A DNA stretch of 45,396 nt, from the NCBI GenBank assembly GCA_012031925.1, contig JAAUSE010000004.1:1-45396 (forward strand). The letters are read 5' to 3'. The notes under the pieces are model-generated. The model did no database searches. It saw only the letters and a list, made by a program, of their open reading frames with translations, and was not told the origin of the DNA. Source of the stretch: Candidatus Altimarinota bacterium (GTDB lineage: Bacteria > Patescibacteriota > JACMRA01). A program made the translations under genes and the position numbers. Below, one piece after another: positions 1 through 7,319 of this stretch. Numbering within the stretch: the stretch's first letter is position 1; the number at the start of each line of letters is the position of its first letter.

Positions 1-1
1 T

Positions 2-343
2 CAAAAGATTGAAGGTGTTGAACAAAAACTCAACTCAAAGATTGAAGGTGTTGAGACAAAACTCACTCAAAAGATTGAAGGTGTTGAGACAAAACTCACT
101 CAAAAGATCGATGGTGTTGAGCAAAGGCTTACAAATAGATTGGATGAACATGATAAGAGGTTTGACAAAATTGAGGCTAGTCTCGATCTCAATAACCCGA
201 ATGGGTCGTTATCCAGACTCAAAACTGATTTGGAGAACCGAATTGATCAAGTCACTCAAACACAAAATCAACAAAACAATCGTTTGATTACTTTAGAAAC
301 AATTGTTGATAGAGAGCTTCCAGCAAGATCTCAAATCCAATAA
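2..343 (+). CDS. C-terminal part of a coiled-coil protein with 11-residue repeats
   Basis: The reading frame is open from the left window edge and ends at TAA 341-343, so the N-terminus is missing. The visible part holds four tandem 33-bp units (5-37, 38-70, 71-103, 104-136), each encoding a KIEGVE-x-KL-type 11-mer. After these comes a heptad-like helical segment (DEHDKRFDKIEASL) and a Q/N-rich tail. An 11-residue hendecad repeat is typical of long parallel coiled coils. No catalytic motif or membrane segment is visible. A terminator hairpin follows directly. The function cannot be told; coiled-coil tail, filament or phage-fibre-like roles are all possible. The perfect repeats could gain or lose copies by slippage. 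Confidence 0.75.
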   Translation, partial: QKIEGVEQKLNSKIEGVETKLTQKIEGVETKLTQKIDGVEQRLTNRLDEHDKRFDKIEASLDLNNPNGSLSRLKTDLENRIDQVTQTQNQQNNRLITLETIVDRELPARSQIQ

Positions 344-349
344 CAATAT

Positions 350-384
350 ATGGTGTCAGTAATATGACACCATTATTTTTTTTA
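350..384 (+). terminator. Rho-independent terminator after the coiled-coil gene
   Basis: A perfect stem ATGGTGTCA / TGACACCAT with a short loop is followed by a T-rich tract at 374-384. It starts 7 bases after the stop codon of the upstream gene. Confidence 0.8.
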
Positions 385-585
385 TTGTTTTCAAAATATA
401 TGATTAACAAATAAAATAATATTGAGTACAAAAGAAAAACCAACCCTTTTTCGAATTGGTCTAATATTGTGCATAGTCGCACCTCCTTTTGCAAGGCTTC
501 TTAGAACCAATATTAAATCTTTTTCAGTAATTAGCTATAGCAATAGCATGGCTAGAATAGTATATTCTATGTAATAGTGATGCTT

Positions 586-616
586 TTGCATCAGTAGTAT
601 ATAAATATGCTATTAT
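586..616 (+). promoter_or_regulatory. Candidate extended -10 promoter for a small RNA
   Basis: TTGCAT (586-591) lies 19 bases ahead of TATTAT (611-616), which is preceded by TG at 608-609. This gives an extended -10 element TGCTATTAT, which tolerates non-ideal -35 spacing. The same TATGCTATTAT string occurs at 21065-21075. Confidence 0.35.
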
Positions 617-621
617 AGTTT

Positions 622-791
622 TGCTAGTGTTGTAGATAAAGTTGATAAAAGAATTAAGATTGGTTCATAATCAGCTTCAAGTCTGAAAAAGAAGTTTCAG
701 GTACATAGTGGATAGGTTCAGCAAGCCACTATGTTCAAGCGAACTATAGCACAAAAAACCGCTTTGGTCAATTACTAAAGCGGTTATTTTT
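622..791 (+). ncRNA. Candidate structured small RNA
   Basis: This stretch of about 170 nt has no open frame worth calling but shows a series of stems. They are CTGAAA/TTTCAG at 683-700, a 9-bp perfect stem ACATAGTGG/CCACTATGT at 703-734, a small GTTC/GAAC hairpin at 733-744, and a terminal terminator hairpin at 758-784 followed by T residues. A candidate promoter sits at the 5' end. It lacks the SRP-RNA apical loop, 6S-like architecture and tmRNA or RNase P core motifs. The RNA and its family are inferred; only the stems are seen. Confidence 0.4.
758..791. terminator. Terminator hairpin, usable on both strands
   Basis: ACCGCTTTGGT pairs with ACTAAAGCGGT (one G-T pair), with T-rich sequence after it and A-rich sequence before it. 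It can end the small RNA on the plus strand and the acyltransferase remnant on the minus strand. Confidence 0.7.
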
Positions 792-1186
792 GTGCCTTTT
801 TCAAAAATCTTACCTCCACAAAATTATAAGTTATTAACGACAGAACAAAAGCAACCACAAGTGAAACAGGTAAAACAACCAAGCTTCCAAACCATCCTCC
901 ACCCAAAACCCTATCCACCAATCTCAACACCTCACCATGAATAAAACTCTTTGATCCCCATCCGATCCAAAGTATACCTCTTGTCCCAAAAAGCCTTACC
1001 AATAAGGTAACCAGACAAAACAAAAAAAATCTTCACCACACTTTACCCATCCCCCAGAATTAGCCAACGAAGATCAAAACCACCCAAATAAAGACCATAG
1101 TCAGGAATCCGAAGATGACTAACAAAAACCAAAGTAGCAGCAAAAGCCCGAAGCACCAATATCTTATCAATCTTATTTTCTAACAT
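784..1186 (-). pseudogene. Acyltransferase-3 family remnant
   Basis: Reading leftwards from ATG 1186, the first segment (MLENKIDKILVLRAFAATL, then VFVSHLRIPDYGLYLGG) matches the start of membrane acyltransferases of the OafA/NodX type, including the conserved R-A-x-A and S-H of the first transmembrane helix. That frame stops near 1045. A second frame (about 1023-784) carries the conserved F-V-L-S-G-like stretch in shifted form and the C-terminal end SLITYNFVEVRFLKKAQK. Known family members have roughly 350 residues and ten or so helices; here under 135 codons remain, so the middle has been deleted as well as frameshifted. The original role would have been acyl transfer to cell-envelope glycans. 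It is probably non-functional. Confidence 0.7.
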
Positions 1187-1222
1187 ACTTCTATTTAATC
1201 AAATTAATCACCCAAATTCTTA

Positions 1223-1273
1223 TTGACAAGGTTGCAAATATGTACTAATAAATCCAAGTCCAGAGTAACTCTG
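1223..1273 (+). promoter_or_regulatory. Promoter and possible operator of the secreted lectin gene
   Basis: TTGACA (1223-1228) and TAATAA (1246-1251) are separated by 17 bases, a good sigma-70-type promoter. Just downstream, CAGAGT-A-ACTCTG (1261-1273) is a perfect 13-bp inverted repeat placed at the expected transcription start, where a repressor would block initiation. An AGAGGT ribosome-binding site (about 1292-1297) precedes the ATG at 1306. Confidence 0.5.
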
Positions 1274-1305
1274 ACAAACTTAATTTATATTTAGAGGTAA
1301 CTCAG

Positions 1306-2889
1306 ATGAAGAAGTTCATCAAAAAACTTTCTGCCCTAGCATTTGTTGGGACAGCTTCTTTTTGTTCGACTTTTCTTTCGACAAGTCAGCAAGCAAAGGC
1401 ATATCCATATCCTATCCCATTCAACAATGGTGATACCGTTAAATTACAGATTGCTAATGGTCAACAAGTGAATATGCCAGACAACCAGTTATTCACTGGA
1501 GGTTGGGTTGGTTCTTATCAGCCTGATAATACCAATGATTGGAAGTTCACTATAGATGGTAATGGTTACGGTGTTACTTTGCATCGTGGTGGTCATAATA
1601 TCACCACCAAAGATCTCAACCCTGCCAATGGTAAAGAATTACATGCATACCCAAGAGGAACTACTCCATATAATGGATATTCCAGCTGGGTATTGCAACC
1701 ACTTGGCAACGATCGTTATCTGGTCAAATGGTATAACAACCAAAATTATTGCATGAACATCCCTGGAGGAATTCAAAACAGAAGACTCACTCTATGGCAA
1801 TGCAACAGTAACGATTCAGATCAAGTATTTACTATAACTAATGTAAATACTACTCCACCAACCAATTATGTATTTCCATATCAAGATGGACAAATTGGAG
1901 CAATCGAAGCTGCTAACGGAATCAGAATTGGTATAGCTGCAAATCAGCAATACAATGGAGGTGCAACTGGGCTATTTAGTTCTAATGATTATACCAATGC
2001 CAGAATGGAAGTAAAAACAAATGGCTACGGGTATGTAATCAAGAAGGCTAATAGCTCCTATGGACTTTCTAGTACTACCAAAACACCTAGCAATGGTACT
2101 CAAACTCATGTATACCAATCAGGTTACAATGGGTATCAATCCTTCCGTTTGGTTGATCTCGGAGGTGGTTATTACCATTGGAAATTCTATGAAGATACAA
2201 GCAAGTGTCTTACAGTACCATTAGGTGGTAGTGTTGCAAGGCCTTATCTTAGTGATTGCAACTCATCAAGTAGTGCACAAAAGTTAAGATTACTACAAGA
2301 TAGCAGTAACAGTAGTGCAAAATATTTTGCAACTCTACTTGCAGGTTACTCTACAAACAGTGATGGTGTCCTTGGTTTAATAACTGGCCATTCATGGGTC
2401 GCAACATCACGTTTCGTTAAGACAGTTAATAGCACAAGTGTTGTTGGAGGTAGTGTAATCAGACAAAGTGTTGAGTGGACCAGAGATGATTCAACAATCA
2501 ATACTTTCTCAACTTGGCCAAACTCATTAACTCCACTAAATCCACTAGATATCGTTGAAAAGGATGTCGCATACGACCTATCTACTTTCAAGAATTACCT
2601 TAATGGAGCAAGAAATTATAATGATGCTACAAGAACAGTTGAAATATCAAAGGCAAAATACGACAATACCACTCTGAATTATGATAGCATAATGGGCTGC
2701 AGTCGATATCTCATACCTTCTGCGAACGCACCTGGTAATTGTGTATGCACAACAGGAGCGTTAAGAATGTGGAAAAATCTTACAAATGAAGATTTTACAT
2801 CACTTCTATATCCCAAAGATGTGAGAAATTCAATAATTTCAACCAATCAATTACAGCAAAAAGATCAATTTGATCTTCCTCCTCTATAA
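1306..2889 (+). CDS. Secreted double R-type lectin protein with C-terminal His/Cys domain
   Basis: The 527-residue protein begins with a Sec signal peptide (KK-rich start, hydrophobic core, likely cut after AKA at residue 32). Two ricin-type beta-trefoil lectin regions follow (about 40-180 and 190-330), with the W-x-C, Q-x-F and Y-x-C-L-type motifs of carbohydrate-binding trefoils. The C-terminal domain (about 335-520) is not a family I can name. It has GHSWVA (His362), a TFSTWPN motif (Trp-Pro near 404), GC at 464-465 and NCVCTTGALRMW (Cys479, Cys481). A histidine before an N-C motif recalls circularly permuted papain-like (NlpC/P60, LRAT-like) enzymes, which is an inference. The two downstream partial copies keep the same residues. 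A glycan-targeted secreted effector or surface hydrolase is the most economical reading. Confidence 0.8.
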   Translation: MKKFIKKLSALAFVGTASFCSTFLSTSQQAKAYPYPIPFNNGDTVKLQIANGQQVNMPDNQLFTGGWVGSYQPDNTNDWKFTIDGNGYGVTLHRGGHNITTKDLNPANGKELHAYPRGTTPYNGYSSWVLQPLGNDRYLVKWYNNQNYCMNIPGGIQNRRLTLWQCNSNDSDQVFTITNVNTTPPTNYVFPYQDGQIGAIEAANGIRIGIAANQQYNGGATGLFSSNDYTNARMEVKTNGYGYVIKKANSSYGLSSTTKTPSNGTQTHVYQSGYNGYQSFRLVDLGGGYYHWKFYEDTSKCLTVPLGGSVARPYLSDCNSSSSAQKLRLLQDSSNSSAKYFATLLAGYSTNSDGVLGLITGHSWVATSRFVKTVNSTSVVGGSVIRQSVEWTRDDSTINTFSTWPNSLTPLNPLDIVEKDVAYDLSTFKNYLNGARNYNDATRTVEISKAKYDNTTLNYDSIMGCSRYLIPSANAPGNCVCTTGALRMWKNLTNEDFTSLLYPKDVRNSIISTNQLQQKDQFDLPPL

Positions 2890-2900
2890 ATAAGTGAGTG

Positions 2901-2932
2901 AATTGGAGCTAATAATATAGCTCCAATTTTTT
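2901..2932. terminator. Terminator between the lectin gene and the convergent membrane gene
   Basis: AATTGGAGCTA / TAGCTCCAATT forms an 11-bp stem followed by a T run. It lies between two convergent genes and overlaps the end of the minus-strand one. Confidence 0.75.
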
Positions 2933-3316
2933 ATATTAATTTTAAAAATACAAGCAGAGAATATGAAAGGAAAAAAAATATTATTGAATCTCCTGCAAGA
3001 AATTGTAGCTTTTTTACTCTCTTTACAATTACATCTCCAACAATATTATACATACTTCTATTAAAAATAGTAATTATAAATAAATTTATCAGAGTGTATA
3101 AATATAAATATGAAACTAGATAAATTCTCATTAATTGACTAAAAAAATTTACGCCACCATCTCCCAATATTATTTCCATAAATAACGCAAATGGATTATA
3201 ATTCAACAAAAAATTAAATCCAAAGATAAAATTCTAAAAATCAATAATACTAAAACAATTAACGAGAATGTAAAAATATGATTGATAAAATATTTTGTAG
3301 CAATGTTAAATAACAT
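2931..3316 (-). CDS. Small multi-pass membrane protein, cassette 1 (frameshifted)
   Basis: Starting at ATG 3316, the protein begins MLFNIATKYF with a hydrophobic helix (FSLIVLVLLIF). It changes frame at an A6 run (3208-3213; one extra base restores it) and continues through LNYNPFALFM, a second helix (LVSYLYLYTLINLFIITIF) and a third near the end (IIFFFLSYSLLVFLKLI). About 128 residues in all, three or four membrane spans, no recognised family. It is encoded tail-to-tail with the lectin gene, and the same arrangement recurs at 4783-5310 and 6308-6625. The recurring pairing suggests a partner, possibly an immunity protein, of the secreted effector. That role is inferred from context only. Confidence 0.55.
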
Positions 3317-3369
3317 AAGTAATAATCAATTTTGATTTTAATTAAATTATATCCAATCACTAAATTCTA

Positions 3370-3509
3370 GTCAACAAAAATCACTAGAATAATCTAGGTG
3401 AGAAGCATATTTTATTTTCCAAACTATTCCGAATCTTCCATATTTAGCACATTACAAAATTTCAATTGGATTCTAGTTTTGTTTAATTGTTGTATTTCCA
3501 AACTTTTGA
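3370..3509. repeat. Cassette boundary repeat with a decayed gene end
   Basis: The sequence GTCAACAAAAATCACTAG, a short hairpin ending TCTAGGTG, and the tract TTTTATTTTCCAA (3370-3422) recur in diverged form at 5343-5393. The hairpin part recurs at 6656-6692. The rest (about 3423-3500) resembles, on the minus strand, the 3' end of the secreted-protein gene at 6695-6790 (compare TTTGTAATGT in both). This marks the join where a cassette was duplicated or inserted. The stop TGA at 3507-3509 closes the frame just before the second lectin copy. Confidence 0.5.
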
Positions 3510-4738
3510 ACTAATGGTCTCAACTTACACGCATACCCAAGAGGAACAACTCCATATAACGGATATTCCAGCTGGGTATTACAGCCACTTGGTAACAATC
3601 GTTATCTGGTCAAATGGTATAACAACCAAAACTATTGCATGAACATCCCTGGAGGAATTCAAAACAGAAGACTCACTCTATGGCAATGCAACAGCAACGA
3701 TCCAGATCAAGTGTTTACTATAACCAATGTAAATACTACTCCACCACCATCCTACAACTATGTATTCCCTTGGCAAAATGGAGATGAAGGTTTTCTACAA
3801 GATGACTACTATCGAAGAGTGGCGATTGATGATAGTCAATTAAGCAATGGAGGAAATGTGGTAACAAGAAATGCTAATAATTTTGATCATGATCAAAAAA
3901 TGAAATTCTTACCAATAGTTATGGGTATATTTTCCAAAGATCAGGAACTAATTATGGAATATCTTCAACATCAAATAATAATGTTGAAATGTTAACCCAT
4001 GTTTATCAATCTGGTTTCAATAGTTATCAAAGCTTCAGAGCAACAAGTATAGGGAACAACAGATACATGTTCAGAAGATATAACGACCCAGAAAGATGCT
4101 TAAGCACTGCTTCCGGAAGTATTACTGTAAATGTTCAGATCAAAACATGCAATCAAAATGATCCTGCACAAAGATTTCAATTCAAAAAAATCATCCAAGA
4201 CGAATATCAAGCTTGGTTAATAGGTAGAAAATATAACGGAAGTCAGAATTTTTCTACTACTAACTTAGGGCACGCGTTCCTAGGAGTAGCAAGAATTCAA
4301 ACCATAACTAACGGATCAGGTAGTGAAACTAGTTGGACAGATTTAAATACGTATAGTAGATGGCCTAATTCAAATGGGCCAAACGTAAACCATACTACCG
4401 ACTATTCTCAAGCGCAAGAATTCATTAATACTGGTAAAATTGGTAATCTAGACATTGGACTCAGAATGGCAAAAATATCAAAATCAAAATCTGATTGGAT
4501 TAAGCAAAACCACACAATTACCGGTTGCCTAAATTACTCCGTTTTAGATTTTAGACCATTCGACAATTGCGTTTGCACTGAACAAGCAGCAAGATTATGG
4601 GACGAAATTACAGGTGAAAACTTTAGTAACCAAATTAATGGGATAAATATTGCACCAAATAACTTTGTTAACCTTATAAATCAATACAACTCAGCGCAAG
4701 GTGGGATTTTAGCAAACAATGGTCAGGTAATAAACTAG
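3510..4738 (+). pseudogene. 5'-truncated lectin/effector copy, cassette 2
   Basis: The open frame begins right after a TGA with no in-frame start codon, no ribosome-binding site and no signal peptide. Homology to the 1306 gene starts in the middle of its first lectin domain (LHAYPRGTTPYNGYSSW). Over about 217 nt the DNA differs at only about a dozen sites. One frame break at A6 3895-3900 is repaired by one added base. Lectin domain 2 is more divergent, and the C-terminal domain is much more divergent yet keeps GHAFLG, TYSRWPN, a GC, and NCVCTEQAARLW plus TGE. It ends at TAG 4736-4738. A silent donor cassette for recombination with the full-length gene is the attractive explanation; simple decay of a tandem duplicate is the alternative. 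Confidence 0.65.
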
Positions 4739-4763
4739 ACTTACTCTAGTTTATTTAATATCA

Positions 4764-4792
4764 AATAGCATCCAAACGGATGCTATTTTTTT
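4764..4792. terminator. Terminator after cassette 2
   Basis: AATAGCATCC / GGATGCTATT is a perfect 10-bp stem with loop AAAC followed by seven T. It sits between cassette 2 and the convergent membrane gene. Confidence 0.85.
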
Positions 4793-5310
4793 ATATTCAA
4801 ATTTAAAATTTTATCATATATATCATATTTATATCCAAAATTAAATTTAATTAATAGGTTAAAAAAAGAGTATGTGAACAAAATTCCAATTAAAATCAAC
4901 ATCCTTGTAATACTCAATCTTGAAAAGTCGCGAACAAATAAAGACCCAAGAACATAAAACATTAAGTAAAACACTATAGAAATAACAGCAGATCTTAGGA
5001 AAGTTTGTAATAATAACTTTAATTTTAAATAATCAACTTCTTCATAAATTTTCCTCAAAATCAAAGAATTAAAAGTGCTATTATTCGTTAAATTTAAAAT
5101 TGAATTTAAAGAAATCAAATATAAAAAAAGAAAAGCACTAATAAATGAGATACCAACAACATCTCCTTCACTCAAGACAATTTGTTGAATTCTTATCAAA
5201 ATTGGCTGAAACAAAAAACCAACTAAATAATAAAATATTGGAAATATAATCATAAATTCCAATATATTTGATATAAAAGACAAAAAATATATTTTAAAAT
5301 AATTAATCAT
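4783..5310 (-). CDS. Multi-pass membrane protein, cassette 2
   Basis: The intact frame of about 175 residues from ATG 5310 (a TTG six bases earlier is also possible) is strongly hydrophobic. Four membrane helices can be picked out: FISNILEFMIIFPIFYYLV, VVGISFISAFLFLYLISL, SAVISIVFYLMFYVLG and MLILIGILFTYSFFNLL. A charged loop (LRKIYEEVDYLKLK) lies between spans 2 and 3, and the tail is basic. No family motif is recognised. It converges on the lectin copy in cassette 2, as its counterparts do in cassettes 1 and 3, but sequence similarity among the three is limited to general character. A matched immunity or anchoring protein is an inference from position. Confidence 0.65.
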   Translation of the reverse strand: MINYFKIYFLSFISNILEFMIIFPIFYYLVGFLFQPILIRIQQIVLSEGDVVGISFISAFLFLYLISLNSILNLTNNSTFNSLILRKIYEEVDYLKLKLLLQTFLRSAVISIVFYLMFYVLGSLFVRDFSRLSITRMLILIGILFTYSFFNLLIKFNFGYKYDIYDKILNLNIKK

Positions 5311-5426
5311 ACTCAAATATTAAAATGTATTTATCATAAACAGTCAAAAATTCACCCAGAAAAGTCTAGGTGAAGTGTAAAAATTATTTTCCAAGTACAC
5401 CCCCGAGCTTACGTTTGGGGTATTAA

Positions 5427-6251
5427 TCTGGAATAAAAACAAACGGTTATGGTTACATAATCAAAAAATTCGGGAGTAATTTTGGATTATCGAGCACAAC
5501 CAAAACACCTAGCAATGGTACTCAAACTCACGTTTATCAATCTGGCTATAATGGCTATCAATCTTTTAGATTGGTTGGTTTAGGAAATGGGTTTTATCAC
5601 TGGAAGTTTTATGAAGATTCTAGCAAATGCCTCACATTACCTGTTGGAGGAAGTATTGCAAGACCCTATTTAGGAAATTGCGATGTAAATAATCTCGCTC
5701 AAAGACTCAGTTTTATCGAGTTTGAATATCAAGCAATTATTTTCGCAAGACCTGTAGGGAACGGATCTCCTATCGATCTATCAAATATAGGTCCCGGTAA
5801 TTGGACTCCTGATGTTGGGCACACTTTGTTTGCAGTTATTGGCAAAGCTGGAAATACTGTTTTTGACTATAAAACGTACAGTGCGTGGCCTGGAGCAAAT
5901 CCTTCAACAAACAAAACTGAAGACAGGAGCACTGTAAGCCAGTTAATCCAACAAGGTTACTTTACAACCTATTCTAATATCAGATTAGCTGGACTTAGAA
6001 AATCAGATATCACTGCTAACACTGCAGATTTGATTAGTTTTGGACCCTCTGCACTATCAGGATGCTCTGGAGCATATGGTCCATCCACCTCTTTAGCTTC
6101 AAATGTCTGTACTTGTGTAGATATGTCTACTAGATTATGGAATTGGCTTACAGGTGAAGATATGAGACCAAACGCCATTTACTTTTCTCCGAATGTTGTC
6201 TGGAATCTTTTACAAGCATATCCTACCGACAAAGCGAATTCTATTCGTTAA
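5427..6251 (+). pseudogene. 5'-truncated lectin/effector copy, cassette 3
   Basis: The frame opens just after a TAA (5424-5426) with no credible start codon. Its first codons align with the beginning of lectin domain 2 of the full-length gene (TNGYGY), and a 29-nt stretch near 5499-5527 is identical to the 1306 gene. The lectin domain keeps YHWKFYEDSSKCLTLPVGG. The C-terminal domain again has VGHTLFAV, TYSAWPG, RLAGLRKSD, a GC and NVCTCVDMSTRLW with TGED, but is otherwise highly divergent from copies 1 and 2. There is no signal peptide. It ends at TAA 6249-6251. It reads as a third, shorter effector-tip cassette. Confidence 0.65.
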
Positions 6252-6281
6252 ATAAGGTCAAAAGAGAATTAAAAATATTAT

Positions 6282-6309
6282 AGGTATTAGTTAAACTAAT
6301 ACCTTTTTT
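6282..6309. terminator. Terminator after cassette 3
   Basis: AGGTATTAGT / ACTAATACCT forms a 10-bp stem with a TAA loop and a six-T tail, between convergent genes. Confidence 0.8.
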
Positions 6310-6625
6310 AGTAAAAAATTAAAAAGTAACTAATCATAATTAATGAAGTGACCATAATTATACTAAAGTAAAAAGTGTTTGGAAGATTTTTATATGTATT
6401 TCTAATAAGCGAATAAATCAAAGTATATGAAACAAATACAAGCATGTATGATAAAATCAGAATACCTAAGAAATATGAAGCTGAATCAATAGATTCTTCT
6501 AAATTATTGAAAACATCTTCATATAAAATCGAGGATAGTGGCAAAAGAAGATAAGATAATGGTATACAAACAATCAATTGTATTGTAGACGCAATAACAC
6601 CATTAAAGAAATTTTTAGTTTTCAT
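6308..6625 (-). CDS. Small multi-pass membrane protein, cassette 3
   Basis: From ATG 6625 the protein starts MKTKNFFNGVIAS and runs about 105 residues. It has three clear membrane helices: TIQLIVCIPLSYLLLPLSS, YFLGILILSYMLVFVSYTLIY and FYFSIIMVTSLIMISYFLIF. An acidic loop (NNLEESIDS) lies between helices 1 and 2. An upstream start at 6670 would only add a Tyr/Asn-rich stretch without a ribosome-binding site. The frame is intact. It is the third example of a small membrane protein facing a lectin/effector gene tail-to-tail. Family unknown. Confidence 0.6.
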   Translation of the reverse strand: MKTKNFFNGVIASTIQLIVCIPLSYLLLPLSSILYEDVFNNLEESIDSASYFLGILILSYMLVFVSYTLIYSLIRNTYKNLPNTFYFSIIMVTSLIMISYFLIFY

Positions 6626-6664
6626 GTCATAATTATATAGTAAATTATTATACAAGTCAACAAA

Positions 6665-6692
6665 AACCACCCAGAATAAACTGGGTGTTTTT
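6665..6692. terminator. Bidirectional terminator at the end of the cassette array
   Basis: CACCCAG / CTGGGTG stem with A-rich sequence on the left and T-rich on the right. On the minus strand it immediately follows the stop of the 6695-7287 gene. Related hairpins sit at 3382-3401 and 5352-5372. Confidence 0.7.
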
Positions 6693-6694
6693 AC

Positions 6695-7287
6695 TTACTT
6701 AAACAAATCAGAGTTCATCATATCTGGAACATTACAAATCTTGTTTGGATCCTTATTTTGCTGTGTGGCAATTGTCCTTGCCTGTATGCAAGTGTTAATT
6801 ACTGAACTCTGGGCACCGAGTTTGACCCTTTTGTCTCTTGTTCTTGAAGCTCTTGATAATTTGAACACTTATGAGTACTAAAGTTGAATTCTACTTTATA
6901 AACATTTTCTAACTCAATATTCCCATTATTCATCTCACCATATAGATTGAGACTACATTGATTATTTCCATTAGTTATAGTCGAAAAAGAGCTTGTAGTC
7001 GTAGTACCAAAAAACTGCTGATTACCACTATTAACAAAACCGTTACCAAATGGTTGAACAGGCTCAGGAGTAGGATCAACAATATTATTCTCAACAACAG
7101 GATTTGAATTAATTGGAACAGATATTGGTGATTGAATTGGGTTCTGAGGCCCAATTGGGTTAGAATTAGCTTGATTAGGATCAACTTGCACAGGACCAAG
7201 TCCAATATCAGGTCCTCCACCAGCCAAAACTCTTGAAGGAATTATTACCACAACTAAAAAAAGCACCAAAGATAATCTCTTGTACAT
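6695..7287 (-). CDS. Secreted Pro/Asn-rich protein of unknown function (frameshifted)
   Basis: A typical signal peptide (MYKRLSLVLFLVVVIIPSRVLA) precedes a Gly/Pro/Asn/Gln-rich linker and a region with paired cysteines (NNQCSLNLYGEMNN and THKCSNYQEL). One apparent base loss at T4 6829-6832 cuts the frame. When repaired, the protein continues KRVKLGAQSSVINTCIQART, then a Cys-containing stretch (KICNVPDMMNSDLFK), to TAA at 6695. The continuation is clearly coding because a related decayed copy of this very 3' end is found before cassette 2. About 197 residues. Function unknown; the location next to the effector array suggests the array expanded into its 3' flank. Confidence 0.6.
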
Positions 7288-7319
7288 TTTTATTTCTCCA
7301 CTAATACACTTTTCTTTTC

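Noticed and set aside
288-494. Minus-strand 68-codon hydrophobic frame, and a shorter frame from ATG 474 behind an AAAGGAGGTG
   Set aside because: The long frame contains the ribosome-binding site as its own start and overlaps the coiled-coil gene and its terminator. The short frame is 27 codons with no other support, so neither is annotated.
3513-3600. ATG at 3513 as start of lectin cassette 2
   Set aside because: It is out of frame with the lectin homology and soon runs into a stop; no ribosome-binding site.
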